Shown in pieces: positions 16,752 through 25,356 of a DNA stretch of 30,433 nt. Location of the stretch: contig JALOCA010000040.1 in assembly GCA_023227965.1 (NCBI GenBank), positions 1-30,433 of the forward strand, given 5' to 3'. Position 1 is the first letter of the stretch. Each line of letters opens with the position of its first letter. This DNA comes from Lentimicrobiaceae bacterium. Lineage in GTDB: Bacteria > Bacteroidota > Bacteroidia > Bacteroidales > JALOCA01. Below the pieces are notes generated by a model. That model saw only the letters and a program-made list of their open reading frames with translations. It was not told where the DNA came from and searched no databases. The position numbers and the translations under genes are program-made.

Positions 16752-17954
16752 ATGGAAATTCTATCACAAAGAATACAAAAACTATCAGAATCGGAAACTT
16801 TAGCGATGACCCGCCGCAGCCGCGAGTTGCAAAGCCAGGGACATGATGTAATAAACCTTAGCATAGGTGAACCGGATTTTAACACTCCTGGCTACATTAA
16901 AGATGCTGCAAAACAAGCCATTGATAATAATGTTACCCATTATCCTCCTGTTGCAGGTTTTGCCGAATTGCGAAAAGCCATTTCAGAAAAATTCAAACGC
17001 GACAACAATCTGGATTATGCCCCCGAACAAATAGTTGTATCAACAGGAGGTAAACAGGCTCTTGCTAATGCCATACTTTGCCTGGTAAACCCGGGTGATG
17101 AAGTAATTGTTCCTGTTCCTTACTGGGTTTCATACCGAGAATTGATAAAATTAGCCGAAGGAAAAGCCGTTTATCTGCCTACAACCATCGGAAATAATTT
17201 TAAAGTTACCCCCGCACAATTAGAGTCCGCCATCACAGATCGTACTAAAATATTAATTTTTAGTAGTCCATGCAATCCTTCCGGTTCTGTTTATACCCGT
17301 GACGAGTTAAAAGGAATCGCCGAAGTGGTTGCCCGTCATGAAAATATTTTCATCATTTCCGATGAAATTTATGAATTGATAAACTTTGGTGGAAAACATG
17401 CAAGCATTGCCGGTTTTGACTTTATCAAAGAAAGAGTCGTTACAGTAAATGGAGTTTCAAAGGGTTTTGCGATGACAGGCTGGCGTTTGGGCTATATTGG
17501 TGCGCCAAAAGTCATTGCTGCTGCCTGCGATAAAATTCAGGGGCAGTTTACCTCGGGAACGGGAACAATTTCCCAAATGGCAGCCATAGCTGCAATGAAA
17601 ACTAATCCCGAATCCTCTGTGGAATTACAAACTATGCGCAAAGCATTTCACGAACGCAGAGATCTGCTCCTGAAACTTCTGAACGATATTCCGGGATTTA
17701 AAACCAATATTCCACAGGGTGCTTTTTACATTTTCCCCGACGTAAGCTGGTATTTCAGGAAAACCAATGGTAATTTTACGATTAATAACGCCGGTGATCT
17801 TTGCAATTTCCTGCTCAATAATGCCCATGTAGCATTGGTTTCGGGAGAAGCTTTCGGCGATCCTGCCTGCATCCGGTTTTCATATGCCACTTCCAACGAC
17901 CGACTGATTGAAGCAGCAGCAAGAATCAAAAAAGCACTGGCAGAATTCAAATAG
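16752..17954 (+). CDS. PLP-dependent aminotransferase, aspartate aminotransferase-like (class I)
   Basis: A 400-residue cytoplasmic enzyme of fold-type I, AAT subgroup Ib by appearance. The PLP lysine is Lys237 in NGVSKGFAMTGWRLGY. Other cofactor residues are Asn175 in SPCNPSGS and Asp204 in ISDEIYE, and the substrate-carboxylate Arg lies in the C-terminal CIRFSYA. The N-terminal INLSIGEPDFNTP is typical. Likely transfers amino groups between aspartate (or a related amino acid) and 2-oxoglutarate; exact specificity cannot be read. It is the first gene of a five-gene plus-strand operon. Confidence 0.9.
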   Translation: MEILSQRIQKLSESETLAMTRRSRELQSQGHDVINLSIGEPDFNTPGYIKDAAKQAIDNNVTHYPPVAGFAELRKAISEKFKRDNNLDYAPEQIVVSTGGKQALANAILCLVNPGDEVIVPVPYWVSYRELIKLAEGKAVYLPTTIGNNFKVTPAQLESAITDRTKILIFSSPCNPSGSVYTRDELKGIAEVVARHENIFIISDEIYELINFGGKHASIAGFDFIKERVVTVNGVSKGFAMTGWRLGYIGAPKVIAAACDKIQGQFTSGTGTISQMAAIAAMKTNPESSVELQTMRKAFHERRDLLLKLLNDIPGFKTNIPQGAFYIFPDVSWYFRKTNGNFTINNAGDLCNFLLNNAHVALVSGEAFGDPACIRFSYATSNDRLIEAAARIKKALAEFK

Positions 17955-17974
17955 ATTATTAAAAAAAATAACAA

Positions 17975-18988
17975 ATGGTTAGCAACGAACAGATTCGGGA
18001 AATTTTTGCACGGTTTTCCAGGCAAAAAGCACTTATTATCGGTGACGTAATGGTTGACACCTATGTAAGAGGAAAGGTAGAACGTATCTCACCTGAAGCT
18101 CCTGTGCCTGTTTTAGCGGTAAGCCAGAGAGAAAATCTGCTTGGTGGTGCTGCAAATGTGGCACTGAATATAAAATCACTGGCAGCCACCCCTATTTTAT
18201 GTTCCGTAGTAGGTAACGACGAGCAGGGTGATCTTTTCCTCTCACTTTTAGAAAAAGAAAATCTTCCCACAACATGTATTTGTCGTAGTAACCAGCGTTC
18301 AACCACTACAAAATTCCGGTTTATTGGCAACAACGCCCATTTGCTGCGCGTTGACGACGAAATGACCCACGATATTGCAGAAACCGACGAAAATATTCTT
18401 CTCGGAAAAATCCGGGATACCCTCGCCTCTTTACCTATAGACGTAGTTATTTTTCAAGATTATAACAAAGGTGTCATCACCCCCCGCATCATCAGTGAAG
18501 TAACAAAAATGGCAAAACGTTATGCTATTCCCATTACCGTTGACCCTAAAAAGAAAAATTTTACCGCCTACTGCGGGGTGTCTCTTTTCAAACCCAATCT
18601 GAAAGAACTGAAGGAAGGACTGAATATGGATGTCGGTGCCCGAAATTTTGCGCAACTGCAGCAGGCTGCACAAAAATTGCATCTTAACCAGCAGGTGGAC
18701 AATGTGATGTTTACCCTTTCCGAGTCGGGTATCTTCATGAGCAGTAAACAACCAGATGCAAGCTGTGAAGCATTTACCATCCCCGCCCATTTGCGAAGTA
18801 TAACCGATGTGTCGGGCGCCGGCGATACCGTTATCAGTGTGGCTTCACTATGCCTTGCCCAACAGGCTTCGCCATGGCTTACCGCCGCCCTTTCCAACCT
18901 TGCCGGAGGACTTGTTTGTGAATTTATAGGTGTTGTACCTGTTGATATTCAACGTATGCAAGAAGAAGCACTACAACTAAACCAGTAG
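17975..18988 (+). CDS. rfaE1: PfkB-family sugar kinase, RfaE1-like (heptose-7-phosphate kinase)
   Basis: A 337-residue ribokinase-fold enzyme. The opening IIGDVMVDTYVRGKVERISPEAPVPVL and LLGGAANVALNI are characteristic of the kinase half of ADP-heptose synthase (RfaE domain 1), and DVSGAGDTV (279-286) carries the anion hole and catalytic Asp284. Known members phosphorylate D-glycero-beta-D-manno-heptose 7-phosphate at C1, a step toward ADP-heptose for lipopolysaccharide. The nucleotidyltransferase domain found in fused HldE is absent, so it would have to be encoded elsewhere. It follows the aminotransferase by 20 bases and precedes ubiE by 19. Confidence 0.82.
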   Translation: MVSNEQIREIFARFSRQKALIIGDVMVDTYVRGKVERISPEAPVPVLAVSQRENLLGGAANVALNIKSLAATPILCSVVGNDEQGDLFLSLLEKENLPTTCICRSNQRSTTTKFRFIGNNAHLLRVDDEMTHDIAETDENILLGKIRDTLASLPIDVVIFQDYNKGVITPRIISEVTKMAKRYAIPITVDPKKKNFTAYCGVSLFKPNLKELKEGLNMDVGARNFAQLQQAAQKLHLNQQVDNVMFTLSESGIFMSSKQPDASCEAFTIPAHLRSITDVSGAGDTVISVASLCLAQQASPWLTAALSNLAGGLVCEFIGVVPVDIQRMQEEALQLNQ

Positions 18989-19007
18989 TATCATTAACAA
19001 AAAAATA

Positions 19008-19748
19008 ATGCCGGAGCATAATAAAAAAAACATCCCTGCAACCCATGAAACTATTTCGGAAGCCGGGGAGGATGTGTGCCGGATGTTCGACGAGATAGCG
19101 CCTCACTACGATTTTCTTAACCATTTTCTTTCGATGGGAATTGACCGTTGCTGGCGGAAAAAGGTGATAAAAGCTGCCAGAAATCACCATCCGCAAACCC
19201 TATTGGATGTTGCTGCCGGAACCGCCGACCTCACCATTGCGCTTGCCACACTGCCCGGTATCAGCATTACGGGTATTGATATTTCGGAAGCCATGCTTGC
19301 AGAAGGGAGAAAAAAAGTCAATCAGCGGCAACCCGACAAAAATATCATTCTTTTGCAAGGCGATAGTGAAAACCTTCCCTTTGCTGATGCAACATTCGAC
19401 ATGGTAACCGTAGCCTTTGGCGTTCGTAACTTTGAACACCTGGAAAAAGGGCTCGCCGAAATGCTGAGGGTTCTAAAAAAAGGAGGTCAATTGCTGGTAC
19501 TTGAATTTTCAATGCCTGAAAAAACTCTTTTTAAACAACTGTACCATTTGTATTTTAAATATTTTGTTCCTTTTATCGGGGCAAAAATATCGGGACACCG
19601 GTTTGCCTACTCCTACCTGCCTGCAACTGTACAGAAGTTCCCAAAAAACGATACTTTTGTAAACATTTTACGCCAAATAGGGTTTACCAATGCAGCTTTC
19701 AAGCCTCTCACCTTTGGAATCGTCTGCCTGTATTCAGCCGAAAAATAA
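19008..19748 (+). CDS. ubiE: Demethylmenaquinone methyltransferase
   Basis: A 246-residue SAM-dependent methyltransferase of the UbiE/MenG family, performing the last methylation of menaquinone. The family opening VCRMFDEIAPHYDFLNHFLSMGIDRCWR is complete. SAM motif I is LLDVAAGTADL (65-75), and GDSENLPFADATFDMVTVAFGVRNFEH and LVLEFSMPE are the expected later motifs. A menaquinone rather than ubiquinone role fits a Bacteroidota host. The gene lies between the RfaE1-like kinase and porT; a ubiE-porT neighbourhood is familiar from Bacteroidota genomes. Confidence 0.93.
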   Translation: MPEHNKKNIPATHETISEAGEDVCRMFDEIAPHYDFLNHFLSMGIDRCWRKKVIKAARNHHPQTLLDVAAGTADLTIALATLPGISITGIDISEAMLAEGRKKVNQRQPDKNIILLQGDSENLPFADATFDMVTVAFGVRNFEHLEKGLAEMLRVLKKGGQLLVLEFSMPEKTLFKQLYHLYFKYFVPFIGAKISGHRFAYSYLPATVQKFPKNDTFVNILRQIGFTNAAFKPLTFGIVCLYSAEK

Positions 19749-19791
19749 AAATAAAAAATTACCGTTACTAAATCCATAAACCAAATTTATC

Positions 19792-20559
19792 TTGAAAATA
19801 CGACCTGCTATTCCCGTTTTCCTCGTTTTATTACTTCTTACGCCTTTTGCCCTCCGGGCACAAAAACATGGGGTACTCAATCAACCTGAATATGATGAAC
19901 GACCTTATCATTTCGGGTTTCTACTGGCTATTAATCAGATGAATTTTACAGTAAAGACCAATGAAGGGCTAAGTAATGTACTTTACACCACACAACAGGC
20001 ACCCGACATCTATTCCGATTCGGCAAGGCTGTTGGGAATAGAAGCCAACCCTTCGCTTGGTTTTACTATTGGCATCGTTTCCAATCTCCGGCTTGCCAAA
20101 TATGCCGACCTGCGTTTTGTTCCATCACTTTCCTTTGGTGAACGGCAGATAGAATATTCAACACAAAATTATTCAGCCGGAGAAAGTAATCAAATCAAGC
20201 TGAGAAAAAGCATACAGACAAGCTATATCGAACTGCCTTTTCTTATAAAATATAAAGCCAAAAGGATAAATAATGTACGTCCTTATATCATTGGAGGTGT
20301 GGATTATACTATTGACCTTGCCACCCAGAAAAAAAAGAAAGATAATCCAAACAATGTTCAGGTTGATATTGTCCGTAACGACGTTCATGGAATTCTGGGC
20401 ACCGGGTTCGACTTTTATAATTATTGGTTTAAATTAGGTATTGAACTCAAAATGGCGTACGGTTTCAACGATATTATCAAGCGGGAAAACAATATTTACA
20501 CCGAAGGTATCGACAAGTTATCCTCCAAAATGTTCCAGATATCGTTTACTTTCGAATAA
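19792..20559 (+). CDS. porT: PorT-like outer membrane beta-barrel protein (type IX secretion)
   Basis: A 255-residue protein with a signal peptide (MKIRP, hydrophobic core, cleavage after LRA of FALRAQ). The rest shows alternating beta-strand patterns ending in Phe (ISFTFE), as expected for an outer-membrane barrel of the PorT family. PorT is required for type IX secretion, and its gene commonly follows ubiE, as here. The start must be TTG: an in-frame TAA lies 15 bases upstream of it and the signal peptide begins exactly at the TTG. The next gene starts four bases after the stop. Confidence 0.8.
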   Translation: MKIRPAIPVFLVLLLLTPFALRAQKHGVLNQPEYDERPYHFGFLLAINQMNFTVKTNEGLSNVLYTTQQAPDIYSDSARLLGIEANPSLGFTIGIVSNLRLAKYADLRFVPSLSFGERQIEYSTQNYSAGESNQIKLRKSIQTSYIELPFLIKYKAKRINNVRPYIIGGVDYTIDLATQKKKKDNPNNVQVDIVRNDVHGILGTGFDFYNYWFKLGIELKMAYGFNDIIKRENNIYTEGIDKLSSKMFQISFTFE

Positions 20560-20563
20560 AACA

Positions 20564-22120
20564 ATGCAAAAAGAACTGGAACTGGTCCTCAGTCCGGAAG
20601 AAGCTGCCGACGAAAACCAGATACGGCGGAAAGCCGCAAAGGTGCTACACATTCATCCGGAAAAAATCAACGTACTACATTTTCTTCGCCGTTCTGTTGA
20701 TGCCCGCTCCTCTTCCATAAAAATAAAGCTGAAGATACTTGTCTTTTCCGGGGAAGACTTTCCTGAAGGACTAAAAATTCAGAAAAAAAACTATCCTGAC
20801 GTAAGCAAAAGCAAACAGGTGATCATCGTGGGAACAGGTCCCGCCGGATTATTTGCAGCACTTACGCTTATTATGCACGGAATTAAGCCTGTGCTTATCG
20901 AACGAGGACGTAAAGTGCAATCCCGCAAAGCCGATATTGCCCTGCTTAACCGCAACCAATCGCTGAATCTGGATTCGAATTATTGCTTTGGCGAAGGAGG
21001 AGCCGGCACTTTTTCCGATGGAAAACTCTACACCCGTTCCACCAAGCGCGGCAACGTAAACGATATTCTCCGCACCTTTATTGAACACGGTGCCAACCCC
21101 GAAATCCTGTTCGATGCACATCCGCATATCGGGAGCGATAAACTCCCTGCCATCATCACCGCCATCCGTAATACCATACTTAATGCAGGGGGTATATTCC
21201 ACTTCGACACCCGCATAACCGGTTTTTGTATTAAAAACCAGCGCATCACAGGAGTTACCGACAGCAAAGGCAACCTCTACGATGGTACTGCCGTTATTCT
21301 CGCTACCGGTCATTCAGCCTGCGATATCTACGAACTGCTTTACCATAACAACATTGTCATAGAAGCCAAACCGTTGGCTATGGGCGTAAGGGTAGAACAC
21401 CCACAGACGCTCATTAACGAAATACAATACCATAGCCCGCAACATAGCCCACTATTACCCGCAGCCACTTACACTTTGGTGGAACAGGTTGACGGAAGAG
21501 GTGTTTTTTCATTTTGCATGTGTCCGGGAGGAACCATAGTTCCTGCCGCCACTGGTAACCAACAGATTGTGGTAAACGGCATGTCGAATTCGAGACGAAA
21601 CTCTCCATATGCCAATTCTGGTATAGTGGTGGCAGTGGATATGCCCGACATCGCGGCATCGCAATTTTCAGGACCATTGGCAACGCTTCACTACCAACAG
21701 GAAGCTGAAAAACATGCTTTCGAGGCGGCAAACAACAACCAGGTTGCCCCTGCCCAACGCCTTACCGACTTCGTTTCTGGCAAATTATCATCTTCGCTAC
21801 CCAACACTTCTTACCATCCGGGAGTTGTTTCCATGCCTGTACACGAACTGCTTCCCGAAGGTATTTCAGTTAGGTTGCAAAAAGCTTTCACGCTTTTCAA
21901 TCGGAAGATGAAAGGCTTTCTCACCGGCGAAGCCCTTGTGGTAGCCATCGAATCACGTACCTCCTCCCCTGTTCGTATTCCCCGCAACGAAATCACCTTT
22001 GAACACGTACAGATAAAAAACCTTTATCCCTGCGGCGAAGGGGCAGGCTATGCCGGAGGCATTGTTTCCTCAGCCATTGACGGGGTAAACTGTGCGAAAG
22101 CTATTGCAACAAAAAGGTAG
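20564..22120 (+). CDS. FAD-dependent oxidoreductase (COG2509-type dehydrogenase)
   Basis: A 518-residue protein. After a small N-terminal domain (1-80) comes a Rossmann FAD-binding motif, VIIVGTGPAGLFAAL (86-100), and later the family sequences NYCFGEGGAGTFSDGKL, FSFCMCPGGTIVPA and YPCGEGAGYAGGIVSSAIDG. These mark the uncharacterised FAD-dependent dehydrogenases grouped in COG2509; substrate unknown. The frame runs open upstream inside porT, but the ATG at 20564, four bases after the porT stop, gives the family's normal N-terminus. It is the last gene of the operon; beyond the stop only a weak CAAAAA/TTTTTG dyad (22110-22127) hints at a terminator. Confidence 0.87.
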   Translation: MQKELELVLSPEEAADENQIRRKAAKVLHIHPEKINVLHFLRRSVDARSSSIKIKLKILVFSGEDFPEGLKIQKKNYPDVSKSKQVIIVGTGPAGLFAALTLIMHGIKPVLIERGRKVQSRKADIALLNRNQSLNLDSNYCFGEGGAGTFSDGKLYTRSTKRGNVNDILRTFIEHGANPEILFDAHPHIGSDKLPAIITAIRNTILNAGGIFHFDTRITGFCIKNQRITGVTDSKGNLYDGTAVILATGHSACDIYELLYHNNIVIEAKPLAMGVRVEHPQTLINEIQYHSPQHSPLLPAATYTLVEQVDGRGVFSFCMCPGGTIVPAATGNQQIVVNGMSNSRRNSPYANSGIVVAVDMPDIAASQFSGPLATLHYQQEAEKHAFEAANNNQVAPAQRLTDFVSGKLSSSLPNTSYHPGVVSMPVHELLPEGISVRLQKAFTLFNRKMKGFLTGEALVVAIESRTSSPVRIPRNEITFEHVQIKNLYPCGEGAGYAGGIVSSAIDGVNCAKAIATKR

Positions 22121-22255
22121 GTTTTTGTTTTTGCAACGTTCTTGACATTCTATTTGTCTAATCACTTAAATCAAATGAGTTTGCCCCAAGTGAAATTTAT
22201 TTTCTCTATAAACTCTCCTCAGAGGCAATATTCTCAGAAATAGCATCATAATAAT

Positions 22256-22384
22256 TTATTTTTCAGTTATTGGGTCTATTATTTTTAAAATTTCATCGGG
22301 CGTTAAATCTCTTCCTAATACATCATCAGATACATTTTGAATACTTTCAATAGCAAGAGGGTAGATTATTTTACTTGTTTTCAT
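22256..22384 (-). CDS. Small protein with GRxLTxDE motif, probably frameshifted (42 aa)
   Basis: A short frame starting at the ATG at 22384, 11 bases after the Dam-like methyltransferase stop. The product contains IQNVSDDVLGRDLTPDEI, which aligns without gaps with the 64-residue protein encoded at 25357-25551. The frame ends at TAA after ITEK. If the A5 run just before the stop had one more base, the frame would continue as INYYDAISENI and end at 22206-22208, giving 59 residues; that tail again resembles the other protein's end (SFIYNAIFAEMD). So the gene is either recently broken or carries a sequence error. Function unknown; too short for a standalone enzyme. Confidence 0.5.
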   Translation of the reverse strand: MKTSKIIYPLAIESIQNVSDDVLGRDLTPDEILKIIDPITEK

Positions 22385-22395
22385 TGAAGTAAGAT

Positions 22396-23259
22396 TCAAT
22401 ATGAAATAATTCTGTCGAAAATTTCAAGTTGTCTTATTTCATGGGTGTTATTTGTTATAGAATTTAAATAATTTGAAATAAATAACTCCTTTCCGGTTTG
22501 GCTGGAATTTTTATTTACGTTTCTCATACCATAGGATAAATCCCAACTAAAAATATTTGCAAATGAAAAGAGTTCCCGGATATACGGACTATCATCATAA
22601 GTTATCAGCCATTTATGGGTTGTATTTTTCATTACTTGAGAAAACCTTTCATGGTCAAATCCTTTATGAAGATTCCCATTTTTCCCGTATAAAGCAGACT
22701 TAGTTGCCGAAAAATAAGGGGGATCAAGAAAAATAAATACATTTTTGCCGTTTGCTTCTACAACTTCCTGATAATCGAAATTTGTAATTTTTGTATCAGG
22801 CAAAATTTTTGATAATTGTTTAACTCTTTCTATGCTTGATTCCGTATATCTTTTTTGGAAGGCTGCATTTGAAAAACCTCCACTTTCGGTTGTACCGGAA
22901 AAGGTAATCCTGTTGAACGCAAAAAAAGCAGCCGCTTTCTTTAAATCATCGAATTTGTCAATATTTGCATTTAAAAACACAAAAAGGTCTTTACCTTCTT
23001 TTGTTTCCCTTTTCCATGTTTTGATTTGTAATAAAAGTTCATCCGTTCTGTTTTTTGTTTCTTTCCAAAAAAGATATAAATTATTATAAATATCGTTTAT
23101 CCAAAATTTTTTATTTGGAAAATTCTGTTTTAAATAAACAAAAACAGAACCACCACCAACAAAAGGTTCTCTGTATTCATCAAAATCGGGTATTAAAGTA
23201 GAAATCAAATTTACTGCTCTGCTTTTACCGCCGGGATATCTTAACGGGCTTTTTATCAT
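22396..23259 (-). CDS. Type II DNA adenine methyltransferase, Dam/D12 class (alpha)
   Basis: A 287-residue N6-adenine methyltransferase of the D12 (Dam-like) class. The opening SPLRYPGGKSR is the SAM-binding motif X region. Motif I is EPFVGGGSVF (31-40) and motif IV, the catalytic DPPY, is at 179-182; motif I preceding IV makes it alpha class. AFFAFNRITFSGTTESGGF is a common conserved stretch. It starts one base after the nuclease gene and is the third gene of the restriction-modification operon. With the beta-class enzyme at 24363-25256 it likely protects the host sites, perhaps one strand each. Confidence 0.88.
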   Translation of the reverse strand: MIKSPLRYPGGKSRAVNLISTLIPDFDEYREPFVGGGSVFVYLKQNFPNKKFWINDIYNNLYLFWKETKNRTDELLLQIKTWKRETKEGKDLFVFLNANIDKFDDLKKAAAFFAFNRITFSGTTESGGFSNAAFQKRYTESSIERVKQLSKILPDTKITNFDYQEVVEANGKNVFIFLDPPYFSATKSALYGKNGNLHKGFDHERFSQVMKNTTHKWLITYDDSPYIRELFSFANIFSWDLSYGMRNVNKNSSQTGKELFISNYLNSITNNTHEIRQLEIFDRIISY

Positions 23260-23260
23260 T

Positions 23261-24358
23261 TTATACTTCTTCTATTAAAATTGTAAAATGATTTATTTTG
23301 CATTCTCTGAATAAATTTTTAATCAGCAACTCTTCTTTGTCAGTAAATTGATTAGCCATAAGAAATTGATTAATTTTTTCAAGGCTATCCTGAGATGAAA
23401 TCTTATTTTTAATTTTTATTGATGTTAGCTTTAAAACCGGTTCAGGTATGTAGACTACGTCATTAACCATTACATTTTTAAGGTTACAATAAAGAATCAT
23501 TTTTAACAAACCATCTTTTATATCACCTTTGCTTGGCAACTTAGCATTTACAGAATGTTTGTCCTCAATTAAGAATAATTGATTCTCTTTTATTTCGATT
23601 TCGTCTGTCGTAAAATAATATAATCCGCCAAGATAATTTTTAATGGTTATGGTAGCTTTGGTAGCTGTTGATAGAATTTCTTTGGGTTGGAACGTCTTTT
23701 GCTCTCTGTTTTGAGCATTCTTTGCTTTTTGACGAGACATTAATTTAAATTCGCTTACCCCATCAATAAATTGTTTTTTGAAAATTTCAATACCATTATT
23801 ATTATGAAACTTAATACCTAACTTGGCTTCAATTTCAGAATAGGCATTTTTCACCTTGTCAATAAGAAATGGTAATGTATCATCAATTTCTTTTAGATTC
23901 CAATGCAATGCGGAACTATGATAATTGCTGATTTCAATAATCTTTTCTTTAATATAATCGTTGTCGAATTTTTGATTAGTTATTTTATGATCCCGAGTAG
24001 CGTGCTTCTCAGCTTTTTGATAATAAGCAAAAATTACATAAACATCTAAAAGACTCATTAGGGAAATGGTATCCCATTGAATAAAGTCTCTATCCCCTTT
24101 TAACCCCTCATCCTTAATAATTGGTATTACAGTTATTCTCTTGGGGACCCCAAGAGTATTATAAACCCTTTCGTAAGGATAAGAACGCGATCTTTTGGGG
24201 GAAACCCATTTTGAAATATTGTAACTATATTGTTTGTCGCTTATTAAACAATATGCCGGCATATTATTTATATCAAATTTTTCAAAAGAAATATCTTTTA
24301 AAGTATGGGCACAAAGAACCTGATATTGTATTCCTGTAATTTCAGCAAAAATGTTCAT
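23261..24358 (-). CDS. Probable type II restriction endonuclease (PD-(D/E)XK)
   Basis: A 365-residue protein between two DNA methyltransferase genes, four bases after the first and one before the second, which makes it the restriction enzyme of the set. A PD-(D/E)XK-like active site is visible near the C-terminal third: Asp252 in TTDEIEI, followed after 12 residues by Glu265-Asp266-Lys267 in LFLIEDKHS. The N-terminal half has a distinctive conserved-looking block, PYERVYNTL then VIPIIKDEGLKGDRDF, that I cannot assign to a named enzyme. Recognition sequence unknown. The assignment rests on the motif and on its position; a different nuclease-like role is less likely. Confidence 0.75.
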   Translation of the reverse strand: MNIFAEITGIQYQVLCAHTLKDISFEKFDINNMPAYCLISDKQYSYNISKWVSPKRSRSYPYERVYNTLGVPKRITVIPIIKDEGLKGDRDFIQWDTISLMSLLDVYVIFAYYQKAEKHATRDHKITNQKFDNDYIKEKIIEISNYHSSALHWNLKEIDDTLPFLIDKVKNAYSEIEAKLGIKFHNNNGIEIFKKQFIDGVSEFKLMSRQKAKNAQNREQKTFQPKEILSTATKATITIKNYLGGLYYFTTDEIEIKENQLFLIEDKHSVNAKLPSKGDIKDGLLKMILYCNLKNVMVNDVVYIPEPVLKLTSIKIKNKISSQDSLEKINQFLMANQFTDKEELLIKNLFRECKINHFTILIEEV

Positions 24359-24362
24359 TTAA

Positions 24363-25256
24363 TTAAATTTTAATTGGCACTAATTTCTTCTTTTCAATAT
24401 ATTCAAGACAAACATACCTATATTTTCCATTTTTTCTTTCAACTATTTCAAAAGAGTCCCCACTATTTGATTCATTTGATTGCAAATCAAAACCAACTTT
24501 AACTCTTATTATTTTTTCAAGATCACGAATTATTTCATAGCCGACAGAATTTCTATTAAGCTGTCTTGCTATTTTCATTGTGGTTCCACTACCCACAAAT
24601 GGATCTAATACATTTTCTCCAACGTAAGAAAAAAGTTTTATTATCCGGTTCGGGAGTTCGTCAGGAAATGCTGCAATGCCTTTTTCCAATGGTGATCCAG
24701 GTAATACATTTGTCATTTCCCATAATGTCTTATGCCACCCTTTTTCTTGAAAAACTTTTTTATCAATACGGGATAATTCTTTTTTTTCTTGTTTTATAGA
24801 ACGATAGTCAAATTTTCCCTTCTGAAAGATGAGTAAACTTTCCAATAAGTTATCGGGATAGAAATACATCGGAAAAGGGTTCTGTAATAAAACTCCACTT
24901 CTTTTACTTATCCGAAGATACCCATCTGGTTTTTTCCAGATAATTCTGTCCCGATAACGAAAACCAGCATTCTGAAGTATTTTTGTTGCATCGGCAACAA
25001 TAGGATATTTTGTTCCATTAACCAACATATCGTCAATATTTAAAACCAAAATTCTACCCTCAGATAAAACCCGGAATGATTCGTTTGCAAATCTTTGTAA
25101 AACACCTAAATATTGATCGTAATTATTAAACAATCCCTGATAATCAAAAGGGGCATTAAAATAAGGAGGGGACGTAATTATTAAATGAATACTTTCATTT
25201 AATAGTTCTTCCATACTCATGCAATTGCCAAAAATTAGTTTATGGTGTGTATTCAT
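24363..25256 (-). CDS. Type II DNA methyltransferase, beta class (N6-adenine or N4-cytosine)
   Basis: A 297-residue methyltransferase. The catalytic motif IV comes first (TSPPYF, SPPY at 29-32) and the SAM motif I last (DPFVGSGTTMKIA, from 218), the beta-class order. SPPY rather than DPPY is compatible with N4-cytosine or N6-adenine modification, so the base cannot be decided by eye. The middle contains IIWKKPDGYLRISKRSGV and the FPMYFYPDNLLES block. It is the first gene of the three-gene restriction-modification operon, with its own probable promoter upstream (25340-25347). Confidence 0.87.
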   Translation of the reverse strand: MNTHHKLIFGNCMSMEELLNESIHLIITSPPYFNAPFDYQGLFNNYDQYLGVLQRFANESFRVLSEGRILVLNIDDMLVNGTKYPIVADATKILQNAGFRYRDRIIWKKPDGYLRISKRSGVLLQNPFPMYFYPDNLLESLLIFQKGKFDYRSIKQEKKELSRIDKKVFQEKGWHKTLWEMTNVLPGSPLEKGIAAFPDELPNRIIKLFSYVGENVLDPFVGSGTTMKIARQLNRNSVGYEIIRDLEKIIRVKVGFDLQSNESNSGDSFEIVERKNGKYRYVCLEYIEKKKLVPIKI

Positions 25257-25313
25257 TTCACATCTGGCATCATTATCCGATAAAATATTATAAATTAAGT
25301 AGGCACGTTATTT

Positions 25314-25326
25314 AAAAAAAAAAAAA
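25314..25326. repeat. A13/T13 homopolymer in the leader of the restriction-modification operon
   Basis: Thirteen consecutive A on the plus strand, so T13 in the minus-strand transcript, lie between the candidate -7 element at 25340-25347 and the methyltransferase start at 25256. Tracts this long are prone to slippage. Confidence 0.7.
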
Positions 25327-25339
25327 TAGATATAAAAAG

Positions 25340-25347
25340 CAAATTTA
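25340..25347 (-). promoter_or_regulatory. Promoter -7 element of the restriction-modification operon
   Basis: The minus strand reads TAAATTTG, a full TAnnTTTG match. It begins nine bases after the stop of the 64-residue gene and 84 bases before the methyltransferase start. A TTTG lies upstream at 25371-25374 with a 23-bp spacer, a little longer than usual. It implies the three enzymes can be expressed without the upstream small gene. Confidence 0.45.
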
Positions 25348-25356
25348 ACTTATTCT

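Noticed and set aside
20441..20563. N-terminal extension of the FAD oxidoreductase into porT
   Set aside because: The extension is an out-of-frame reading of porT. The ATG at 20564 gives the expected family start and usual four-base operon spacing.
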